From Paragonimus westermani (Eukaryota > Platyhelminthes > Trematoda > Plagiorchiida > Troglotrematidae): a DNA stretch of 64,000 bases. Every line of letters begins with the position of its first letter. Position 1 is the first letter of the stretch. The notes beneath the pieces were generated by a model. The model did not search any database. It was given only the letters and a program-made list of their open reading frames with translations, and was not told the origin of the DNA. Of the stretch, positions 43,350 to 53,050 are shown piece after piece. The translations under genes were made by a program, and so were the position numbers. Where the stretch lies: the NCBI GenBank assembly GCA_008508345.1, contig QNGE01002379.1, positions 34,204 through 98,203 on the forward strand, in the 5' to 3' direction.

Positions 43350-44245
43350 AGTGTTTAGAAGACGGCAGTGGGCGCTGTGCTATGGAGCTACTGAAGAAAA
43401 TATTTATAGGGGTGTTTTTCAAGTTGCAGGAGGCGACCCTAGCAGGCTGCTTCCGTTCAGAATTCTTGGGAGGAAGTGTTACCTGTTGGGCAATTTGGTG
43501 GGTTTCGGGGCGGGTAACTCCGAAGACGATCTTTGCGCGGTGTCGGTACCCTCAATGTTCGTGCCTGTGCCTGGAGCGCCGGTGGCTGGAACGACCACAA
43601 CAGGCACAGGTGGTCTGAGGAGATACTTCGAGAGCAGAAACTAAGACTTTCGTCTCCTGTTGTAGCTGCCAGTCTGGCGTGATTTGTGACTTAGTTTTAG
43701 TCCGCTCTTCGCGTCTCGCTCTCTCTTACTGAGAGCGGTCGAAAGACACACCTTTCAGATGGACGTAGGCGGACTTCAAATCCTCTGTTTTTTCTACCAG
43801 TACCTCGGGGCTGAGCATGGATGGCAAAGTTACCAAAAGATCAAGTGACGTTTTAGTTTTCTTAGCCCGCAGCCTACTCACAAGTACCAGGTTTGTGGCA
43901 TCCGGGGAGAAGGAAGTCCCTACGGCTGTTTTAGCTAGCTCGGTTGAGGATGAGGTTGTAGGGCAGCGACCTCATAAAACAACTCTCTCTTTCCTGAGAG
44001 CTCTCTCCTTCATTTTTTTTCACTACCGCCCCCTCAATGTGTGCAGTTGATATGGCAACTTCTTTTCTGGTGACTGCAACACCGGATAGAGCAAGCGCTA
44101 TATACTCATTCCGAGAGTGTAGTTCCAGTTTCATTTCGGACGGAGTTCGTTGGAACTCCTCTATCTTATTCCCCATAGAAGATATGGAATGAGATACAGA
44201 GCTAAGAAGAGTTCCGTATTTACAGTCGTAGGTTTTCTGCGTCAC
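43350..44245 (-). pseudogene. Possible CR1-like ORF1 region
   Basis: Upstream of the endonuclease in the same orientation. The best piece (43931-44245) has a heptad-like, coiled-coil-prone stretch (SSMGNKIEEFQRTPSEMKLE), which fits ORF1 proteins of CR1/L1-type elements that bind RNA. A second open piece near 43480-43640 is Pro/Val/Thr-rich (PPVPVVVVPATGAPGTGT). Frames are broken between them. No esterase or zinc-finger motif is seen, so the assignment rests mainly on position. Confidence 0.45.
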
Positions 44246-44330
44246 TCCACTTGTTGTGGTGCATGTAAGATCAGTCAGTTGCGGGGCGGTGCCTTGGCTT
44301 TCGTTGAACCTGCAACTCAGGCAGATGTGA

Positions 44331-45585
44331 ATTAGAGATGAGTACGCTAGCTGTTTGTACCGGTGTTCGTTAAGACCGGTGCAATTTAAGTGATACCACT
44401 TCTGACGCTAGTGGCACTGCATGCCGTTTTGTACGGACATTTTACCTCCATACCGGCCGCAGATGCTTGCTGCTACAGACTGTCTGCTGAGTCCCAGCAC
44501 TGCTAGATCTTACACGGGTCATTGTCGACATGGATGAGTAACATGCAACATAAGGCAGTTAGTTTTCAGTGATCCACAAGAAACGAAACAAACACGATGA
44601 AGCGTGGAAGAAAAAAGGATACTACGTGGTGCAAATAATCCAATAAATATCTAATTGTTGTTATTCGACTACGATTAACAGCAGTCATACAGTTTTTGAT
44701 GCACAGAGCACCAGTAGAACAGAAATATGAATAGACACTAACAGCGAGAAAATTCGAACTGTGATGCATTTCGCTGTCGTGTGATATACGCCATTTTGGT
44801 TCTCGTTTGAGTAAGCTGTGTGCATAACCTACTGGGCCTCTGGCTCATGCTGTTTCGGCTTTCGACACCGTTCCAGATTCTCGCTGTGCTCCCGTCCTTC
44901 AGAGAACCGCTGTTACTTAGTACTTTCACTCTGTTGCGCATTACAGAACCAAATTTCGAGTTACCCGCGCAGGCAGAGTATAGTTCTCAGCACATGTGGG
45001 AAGCGGGTTTGGATGTGCGCGACCATTACAAAAAATTTCGGGTGATTCCAAACAATAATTAAACCATGCCAAAAACGTGAAATCTGCCAGCAAAAAGGGT
45101 GTGATAGTGAATGAAAGGATTGTAGTTTGTGAAAATTTGACAGGCGCAGCAAGAAAAAAGTTGGTTTGCCTGCTTCACGGATTTAGTCCGTAACATAAAA
45201 TCCTACATTGACTCATCTCTCACAAGGTCGTGTGAGTCGATGCCTAAAGAGGTCAAAGGTCACTTCGGAAAACAAGCCCGAGTATATTTTCCAAGATTCT
45301 TGCTATTACCTGATAGAGGTAGCGTCGGAGAAACGTGAAAATAAGCCGGACTTGCGAAGGAGCACTAGAAATCCCAGCGCCTGGTGAACGGTTGGGCGGA
45401 TTTCAGCACAGGACACAATCGAGTGCTGGAAACAGCAAAGTTGACGGGAATCGCAAAAGTTGTTCAGTCAAAGCAAAGTCTCGTGCGCGCGCCTCTCTCA
45501 GAACATTTCCTCAGACAATGTATGTTTGTAGGATTGAGATAAAGATCGCAATCTCACTCGTCCAATGGAAGGATGTGTAGAGTGG
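44331..45585. other. No feature recognised
   Basis: Short frames, for example two overlapping plus-strand ones at 44818-45062. No motif, repeat or splice-bounded exon could be supported. Confidence 0.3.
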
Positions 45586-45860
45586 TGTTCAACGGACCAT
45601 AGCCGACGGGTTACGAATGACGCGACGGGTAGACAAGGAGTATATTGCCGACACGCGAAAACGACGCGAGAACGAACGAATAACAAGAAAAAACGTTAAT
45701 ACAGCACAACGACAAGCGAGCTTGCACCGGAACAGTATGTCTGTGCGCACGGGTGACCTGCCGGTGACCACACTTGTTCAAAGAAAGTTAGGAACAAAAG
45801 GAGTACATATGACAATCGTAAGTTTGACGTAGTTAGCAGTAAACGAATAGGGTCGCTACA
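45586..45860 (-). repeat. 3' LTR of the 45.6-kb Gypsy derivative
   Basis: 275 bp on the plus strand from tgttcaacggacc to agggtcgctaca. Confidence 0.87.
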
Positions 45861-46309
45861 GAGCTCCTGTGGTGAAAACACGGTCGGTTTACCGCTCATC
45901 CAAACCCTGACACAACAGACGATATGGAAGGTGACCAATCCAAATGCTGCGTTAAAGATAAAACATCAGGATTGGACGAGCGGCCTAAGTATTGTGCCTT
46001 CCGGTATTCGCCGGTTCGTTTTCCCCGTACTGCACCAATTAACGTACAGTTTGTGACATTGCATGTGCTAATACGACCAGCCGATGACAGACTGTGATAT
46101 TTTCGATACGGTTGTACATCCATAAACTCGGTTTCTCAACTCATAAATAACATTTGCGTACTGCCACCAGTACCAGGTCTTCTCCTTATCACTTGAGTGC
46201 AAGGTTTCAATTTAATTACGATTTCTAGGGCTATTCGAAGTCTCTAATTCCGTGTATGACAGATCACCCGCTAGAAGACAACTAGAGTGTTGACTTTGAT
46301 AGTGTGGGG

Positions 46310-47460
46310 TTTTTCATTCAGCAGGGCCATTTTAATCCTTCCTCGAGCTCATCGGGAGCTAAGCGGCTTGAACGGCTTCGAACCAGCGGCCATCGTGTGA
46401 CAATGTCATGTGCGATTTCGGTTGCCATGGCCGTTAGCGGGACAGATCAGTTGGGGGAATTTGAACAAGAGTCCCTCATAAGGCTCTCAGATTACGGAGT
46501 TGGTTAGCATAGGGCTGATCACAGCTGCGTGCGACGGCCTGCCCCGAACATCTAGCTTTATCAAAGTATCGATCAGGCGCGATCGACGTGCGCCGATCAG
46601 TAAACCAAACTGTCGGGAGAAATCGATGCCAACGGTAGGGAAAAGCGTATAACCTACAAGAAGAACACGGTAAAAGTCGCGTCGATGACCAAAGTTTATT
46701 TTCAACAGCTGACTCTCGAAGGTTCCAATGAGCGTACCGCGTGCAACTCAGGGAGTAGTGAGAGATTGTGATCTCGTTTCCGCTACCGAATTAAGGATGA
46801 CATTAACCGCAGCTCCTGTGCCGATTAAAAGGTGCATTTCGGGGGTTATATCCTTTAGAAGGAAAAGGCAAGTGTTGTTTGACTGGCCTATGACTGTCGT
46901 CGCCAAAACAAGCCGGCCTGCTAGTTTGAACGGTTGTTGGCACGACGGCACATGGTGATCGGCATCGTCTAGTGTTTTCACCGTACGTCTCACGATACCA
47001 ACAAACACTTCCAGTTTTCAATCTGTGTGGTGTTCGCGCATGCGTTGGAGGAATTCTAGATGGTAATCTAGTACGGTGAGTGCTGGAGCAAAGATCCACC
47101 AGTTCATGCGGCAAGTGAGCTATCTAAGCGTTTGGTTCTTAAGGGTTGCGTACACGACATTCAAATGCGTGGTGCAGGTCTGCCACCTCGGCATCTTTTA
47201 TAACCAGCAAATTATCCGCCGGAGTGTTGGGGGTAACTGTCTGCGCAACTAACGCTGGCTACCACGTGCCTCGGAAACTTACTGAAACCGTCGGCCGAAA
47301 CCGCCAGGTCACATAACTGACGTGAGGGCAAGACGGATAGTAGCTGCTGTGTATACTCAGACCGTCTTTGCATCCACAACTCTTGCAAAAGCACTCCGGC
47401 AACTGTGATACACCTGCTGCATGTCGCATTTCCCGAAAAAGAATCAGCGCAATCGGAAAG
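46310..47460 (-). pseudogene. gag-pol: Gag, nucleocapsid, protease and RT start of the 45.6-kb derivative
   Basis: Read in several frames. The gag C-terminal block LLQELWMQRRSEYTQQLLS with LCDLAVSADG matches the Gypsy gag pattern LRELWLQRLP...LAxxAD. The nucleocapsid remnant VCWYRETYGENTRRCRSPC follows the family form CWYHRRFG..A..C..PC with the His replaced. Protease has LLIGTGAAVNVI, in which the catalytic Asp of DTG is replaced by Gly, so it would be inactive. The pre-RT block TVGIDFSRQFGLLIGARRSRLID follows and fades near 46310. The remaining ~450 bp to the 3' LTR show no integrase. Confidence 0.72.
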
Positions 47461-47533
47461 TAATATGAGGTGGGTAAACTAAACTCAGATGTACACTGTG
47501 ATATATAGCTATAACGGGCTCACCAGTTGCTAG

Positions 47534-47808
47534 GGTTCAACGGACTATAGACGGCCGGTTACGAATAACGCAACGGGTAGACAAGGAGTATATTGCCGAC
47601 ACGTGAAAACGACGCGAGAACAAACGAATAACAAGGAAAAACGTTAATACAGCACAACGACAAGCGAGCTTGCACCGGAACAGTATGTCTGTGCGCACGG
47701 GTGACCTGCCGGTGACCACACTTGTTCAAAGAAAGTTAGGAACAAAAGGAGTACATATGACAATCGTAAGTTTAACATAGTTAGCAGTAAACAAATTGGG
47801 TCACTACA
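47534..47808 (-). repeat. 5' LTR of the 45.6-kb Gypsy derivative
   Basis: 275 bp, from ggttcaacggact to ttgggtcactaca. It shares long exact stretches with the partner LTR, such as ttgcaccggaacagtatgtc. Confidence 0.87.
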
Positions 47809-49110
47809 GGAGTGGTCACATTCACTTTGACAAATAATGCGCGCTCAACTTTTCTGACGAAGACTGTGCGATATTAATATTTTCGCGTTGGTAATGAAAT
47901 ATATGACGCTGTCAACTAGTTGCTATTGTGTTTTACGATAGGCGAGTAAACGGTCGCCACCTCTAGAGTGATTGTCACATGGTTCCCAAAGCTCCGTACG
48001 AAGTTTACGTCGATTTGTTTTATAGGCCAGTGTTTAAACTGAAATCCATATTTTGTACCACAAAAGGGTTTTTAGGTGGTAAACAAGGAGAGTATGAAGC
48101 AGGAGAGGGAACAAAAAAGATGAATCGAGGTTTCGGTGCAACCGTATGATTTATATGGGAGGGGTGTTTTCTTCGCAGTTTCGTGTGGAGGGTTTCGTGC
48201 TATAGGCAGTAATCCGTTGATATCGAATACGATTAATCATGGCCCAAAGGCTTGTAAGTCTTATGATCTTGATGATTACAAGAAGTAATAGAATATTAAT
48301 AACGGGCATATGTGTGTGGGGGAAAATGCGTGTGTGAATTATGAGCCCGTTTATTTTCTACGTGCGTGCTGTAGGTATAGCTCATATAGGGTCACTCTGC
48401 TAGATTCGTCAGTAAACGCTAGTTCCACACTTTCCAGCAATCTGGGTAATGTGTGCACAATAACCCACATGAATAAAATGCTAATGATTCTACAACGGTT
48501 TGTGAGCACACGACAGTTCAAATACTAAGTGGGAATGTGAATGAATGGTGGGGATAAAACGAACCATTTCAAGCGAGCCGTTTACGAGGATAGCTGGACA
48601 GCGAGATCGGGTTTATGCATTATGTGCAGCTGACGTCTAAATGTTCCCCGGACCACCACAGATGATGTGAGCAACCGCTTCACAACTCGGCCTTCCACTA
48701 AAGAGGGGTTGTGTTTTTCTTCCGGTGGTGCTTCAGAAACTGCGGGTGCAGTTTTGCAAACTACAGCAAAGAGCAGAACTGCACTTCCACATTATTTCGT
48801 GGATCCCGAATAATACGGCGTCCATCGATCACTTTTCCGGTGGGGTTTATGGATATTCTATGCCCACATATGCTGATTTTTTGTCCAATCGGAGTTTGCA
48901 ACACACAGGAAGTCATCGGAAAAGTCATGGAATACCAGGAATTTCAAAAGCTAACGGCAGTCACAATCAATGTCTTCTTTAGGGCTGGTTCGTCCATGGT
49001 TAACGCACACAACGCAGGTATGTGGTCGTATGACATTTCGTGAATGTTCTGTAATACTCGGACTTAGGGACATCGAATAGCCCTAGAAATCGTACTTGAA
49101 CTGGAAACTT
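47809..49110. other. No feature recognised
   Basis: Contains frames at 48310-48528 and 48711-49043 (110 codons, plus strand), none with a known motif. The sequence is AT-richer than its neighbours in places. Confidence 0.3.
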
Positions 49111-52100
49111 TCACGCAAGTAACAGGTGGTAGATTTCCTGTCGGTTGCAGCCTTTCTTCCGTCGAAAAGCCTCTGCAGCCACGGTTGCACTCCATGCTGG
49201 CCTTTTCTTTGCATCATACCCTTCTGGTACAGAAAATCCTTTTTTCCTTACGGTTTTGTTTCTAACTCTTCGGAGGTGAACTTCAACGTGTCTGCCATGA
49301 ATCAAGGAATCGCACATGCCTGAAGTTTTTACCACAGTGATACTCAGCTCGCTAGAGATCATTCTTTTGGCAGCTCACTAATCGTTTCCACGAAAATATA
49401 CCATATCCGTTGTGTCTACACACTGGAGTGATGCTCTTAGGCCCTTTGATTTAAATAGCACCGCTGGGCTACCCGTTGCTGTGCAATGGGCTACGTTCCT
49501 GTACCGGAGCACAAAATTGTGAGGGAACACATTTAATTTGACAAATGGTTGGGGATTATTTAGACTCACGGCACATTTGGGAGTTCTCATCAGATTTTCT
49601 GTAGCACAGTTTGGACACGGATGCCGAGGTGCCATTCACAGGTGACGACACTCAATGCTGTCGAACCACTGTGTCAATTAGGCGGAACAAAACTGGGATC
49701 CGTTGTCCGTCACCAAGGTCTGCGAAGTGCCTTTACGACCGAAACATTCATGAAGTGCTTGCATAGTGAATGACGTGGAAGGTGAGGTCGTAGTAAATAC
49801 TTCTGACCACCATGTGTGCACAATGTATTATTTGCCAAGTGGTTCACAGTGGTTTGCATACACACGTTGTCATGGCAGATAACCACCCGACTAAGGTGTC
49901 CAACTCTTCAGCCTTCACTTTATTTTGTGAAGGCGTCAGTAGCCGTACATTGCAATGCTTTTCATACCCGAGTTCATCTCCGGCCACCAACATATCTGTC
50001 GAGTTATTTATTTCAGTTTATTCACGCCTATGTGACCTTTGTACAAGTCGTCTAATACCACCTTTCGAAGCGCTGGTGGAATAACCAACTGGTCTCTCCG
50101 ACACAGCACGCCGCAAGGTGGTATTGACAACTCCCGGTTCTGGAATAGTACTGGGTGTTTCTTCTTATCAGTTGACGACCAACCCTTGATTAACGTGGCA
50201 ATTACCGTGCCATAATAGTTTTCAGCTTTCTTGATCAAGTCACCTCGACTCAGTGGAATAGCTGACGATGCAAGCAAACAAGCTTCAGCAACTGAACAAC
50301 TGGAATACCGTCATAAAAAAATCTGCTTGAGGAATCTCTTTACCAGGGCAATGAACGATTTCATAATCGTATGCTGCTAGAACTAGACTCCGTCGCTGTA
50401 TCATTGTTGTCGACGCTTTAGCAGTTGATTTTTGGAGTCAACTAATCACTGTAGAGCCTGGTGATCTGTAACGATTTTGAACCTGACACTGAACAAATAT
50501 TTATGGAGTCTCCTGGCAGCTCAGTAGACTACTAACTCCTCTTTTTGTGTTTGTGAATACCTTTGCTCTGCCTCATTCAACAAACGTGATGTGCAAATAA
50601 TCGGACATCACTCCTGTTCCAAAACAACACGAATTGCAACGGTAGATGCATCTGCGACCAGTGCGGTAAGTTTAGACACAGGAAGTGGGGTTAACGGTGG
50701 TTCTTTAGTCATAACTTGTATAAAGTCTGGCAGAAGAAGTTCTCCTTTTTGTGTCCAGGATCATATTTTTCCTGCTTTAACTGCGAATGATGGTTTTGCT
50801 CTCGTCGATAAGCCGGGGATAAAACGAGAATAGTGTTGCGAACGCCCAGTTATTGATCGCAGCTCATTTTGGTTTCTGGGTGATGTAATGGTAACCAAAT
50901 CTTTGTACCGGTCACAGTCCGGCCAATATCCCTTGTCACGTGGTGAAACCAAGAAAAGTCAACTCTCGTATTTGGAACACGCTCTTAGAATGTTTTATGG
51001 CAATATTTTTGTCTTTGAATCTTTCTGGAAGCAGAAATATCATCGTATCATGCTCTTGCACTGAGGGTTTATATGATTCCAACATCTTGATGAGTGCATG
51101 TTCCTGACAAACCATCAATTTTCCTGCCAGTTGCAGCTTGGAATATCCCAACCGACAAGTATAATCCGAACGGCAGGAAACTGTACTGGAATGGTCCCCA
51201 GAGGGTAGTAACCGTAGTGATCGCCTTAGACTCGGAAGCTATTGGAACCTCCGGTTCCTCAGCTGTCGCTGTGCAGCTTTTAATCTTGGATTCGGCGTTA
51301 ATCTAGAGTCGCCGCAGATCTCAGGTAATTTGTCATCTTCTTTCATGGACACAACGACTGGTTTGACTCATGCCGATGAGTTAGCCTGCGAGTTTATGTC
51401 GTCTTACTTCATTTTTTTGGTAGTATTATACACATTTTCTCCCAATCCACAATTTACTAATCGACGTTTTAGATGAATCGGTTCCCCCTGCACCTCTAGT
51501 TTTGCTGATTCTACTCACATTCCTTTTTAAACGTGTGAGCGCCGAACAGTCTAGTTGCTTTGCTAAGCTTGATACTGTCCACCGGGACCGTCCTTGTAAG
51601 TAGCATCTAGTGAAAGAGCACAGTTGAACCGTTTCAAAGCTTTCAATCCCCGGACAGCTAGACTTCCTTCTAACACCAAGGATCGCGCTGGACTCAGCTC
51701 GTTATCATTACTAGCCACCATTGCATGAATCTCATCTAGCAAGATCACACGATGCTCCTTGAGTCCACGTCGTTCCATAGTTGTTGAACTTATTTGAGCA
51801 TCATGGACCGTACAATTTGGTGATCATTGTGAAATAATCGATTCAGTCCTCCCCGTGTTCGCAACGAGTTCGTACTTATATTCTGATTTGGACTTTAGGC
51901 ATCTGTGAATATTCTGCTCAGTTCTCAATTTCGGTTGCAATGAATGAGCAGTATTAGATGACTGCATAACGCCTGTCTCTAACAGGATTCATGTGTCGTT
52001 TCAAACCTTCAAACACCTCGTCAGATTTATCACAAAAGTGGCATATTGCATTACATAATTCGCAAGACGACTGTAGATATGAATCGTTGTGTGAAAAACC

Positions 52101-52334
52101 CTTTGGACCGGGACCGATGATGGGCATTTGAGGTCGTGATAACCTGTTCATTGGTTGATTTCTGGCGGCAGTATGCGTTTTGGTCTTCTAAAATGGTATA
52201 GCGTTCGAATCAGCAGTGACAGTAGTCACATCATTTTTCTGCCCACAGATGTCTCGGGCTCCTTGAAACGTCAAATCTTGTTTGACTAGCATACTCCACT
52301 GAAGATCAGTGTCACTGACGCCAGCAATCAGTCG

Positions 52335-52339
52335 ATCAC
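52335..52339. repeat. Target-site duplication ATCAC, left copy
   Basis: ATCAC precedes the solo LTR and recurs at 52744-52748 directly after it. Removing the LTR and one copy rejoins the gag reading at LSD-RLIAGV. Confidence 0.88.
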
Positions 52340-52743
52340 TGTTGGGAAAGCACTTTCTACCAAGAATACGATGTATTTCCGGAGGAAAATAGATGCTTCT
52401 ATTCTTAGTACTCGAATGCCCGCCATTATTCTAGAAAATTCGATTTCGCACGCTTGCATCTGATTGGTCCGTTGAGTGACCTAGGACCAAGGCCGCCGGA
52501 AACCTATAAATACAGCTGCTATGTGCCATTGTTTTGCCTTCGGACCGAGCAGCAAATAAAGCTCGGTTGAAAACCGTTCATTTCCGTTCTTGTTGGGGGG
52601 TTCTAAGTTGCAAGAGTTGGGTCCGAGTACTTGCGTTCCGATTATTCGTGCTTTTGCTATACCGTTGCCTTTCGTTCGTGAACGAGGTACTGCTCGCGGT
52701 CTTTGTGGTTGTTCCTGATTTTCTCTCTCAGGGGGTCGTAACA
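52340..52743 (+). repeat. Solo LTR of the 24.7-kb element family
   Basis: 404 bp, TGTTGGGAAAG...GTCGTAACA, with the same landmarks as the 24691 LTR (cctataaatacag, gcagcaaataaagctcg, cttgttggggggttctaag, tctctcagggggtcgtaaca) but clearly diverged. It is flanked by perfect ATCAC duplications and no internal sequence, so it is the product of recombination between two LTRs of an older insertion in gag of the minus-strand Gypsy relic. Confidence 0.92.
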
Positions 52744-52748
52744 ATCAC
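52744..52748. repeat. Target-site duplication ATCAC, right copy
   Basis: Direct repeat of 52335-52339, immediately after the solo LTR. Confidence 0.88.
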
Positions 52749-53050
52749 TCAGATGCTCCTCCATCTGACCACCAAAGTCGCAATGGGCAGCTTGATTTTG
52801 CCATTGTAGAATGAAGTCATGGAAGCTCGGGCTTTTTGAATGCAATAATGGGTTGAACTTCGCTCGTTCTGTGGCCTGGAAATTTTCATAGAGCACATGT
52901 TTTAACGGTAGTTTCTCTAAGTCGTCGAATTGTAACGAGACTCGGGCGTACAGATAGGCCGGATTCATCTGTAGCGAATGTAGCTGACGAAGACCAACGG
53001 TAACGAAGAATGCTGAGTAGAATTTCCCCCCACATCACGACGAATGCTGC

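Larger units (their letters stand above)
40200..44330 (-). mobile_element. CR1-like non-LTR retrotransposon, near full length, inactive
   Basis: Minus-strand element with the order ORF1-like region, endonuclease, reverse transcriptase and C-terminal tail, about 4.1 kb. The YADD box and the endonuclease-type motifs place it in the CR1/jockey group. No LTRs are seen. The limits are approximate: the 3' end lies just beyond the stop at 40263 (an N occurs at 40224), and the 5' end is set where the ORF1-like reading fades. Lesions are relatively few, mostly single stops within one frame, so it is younger than the RTE and Gypsy relics. Confidence 0.82.
45586..47808 (-). mobile_element. Internally deleted Gypsy element (gag-protease kept, RT to IN lost)
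   Basis: A 2,223-bp minus-strand element with two 275-bp LTRs (45586-45860 and 47534-47808). In element orientation the LTR starts TGTAGCGACC, like the LTR of Gypsy copies 1-3, but the rest differs, so it is a sister family. The LTRs differ at about 15 positions. The 5-bp string AGTGG precedes the left LTR and recurs two bases after the right LTR, a plausible target duplication. The interior encodes gag, a zinc-knuckle remnant, protease and the very start of RT. RT core, RNase H and integrase are absent. Confidence 0.85.
49111..53050 (-). pseudogene. gag-pol: Gypsy retrotransposon relic (gag to integrase), with a nested solo LTR
   Basis: Minus-strand remains of a whole Gypsy coding region. 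Gag: YLYARVSLQFDDLEKL, FHDFILQWQNQAAHCDFG, EHLSD interrupted by the solo LTR and resuming as RLIAGVSD...LVKQDLTFQGA, then a knuckle remnant SCELCNAICHFC (about 52040-52090). RT: LWGPFQYSFLPFGL (near 51180) and FQIRELTFLGFTT, then ITSPRNQNELRSITGRSQH and YSRFIPGLSTRAKP (thumb). RNase H: ALVADASTVAIRVVLEQE (near 50640-50690). Integrase: zinc region LYKGHIGVNKLK (near 50010-50045), core TLVTDNGSQF (near 49690-49720), and a later block ATGSPAVLFKSKGLRASLQC. Many stops and shifts. No LTR of its own was identified. It is a different family from copies 1-3. Confidence 0.78.
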
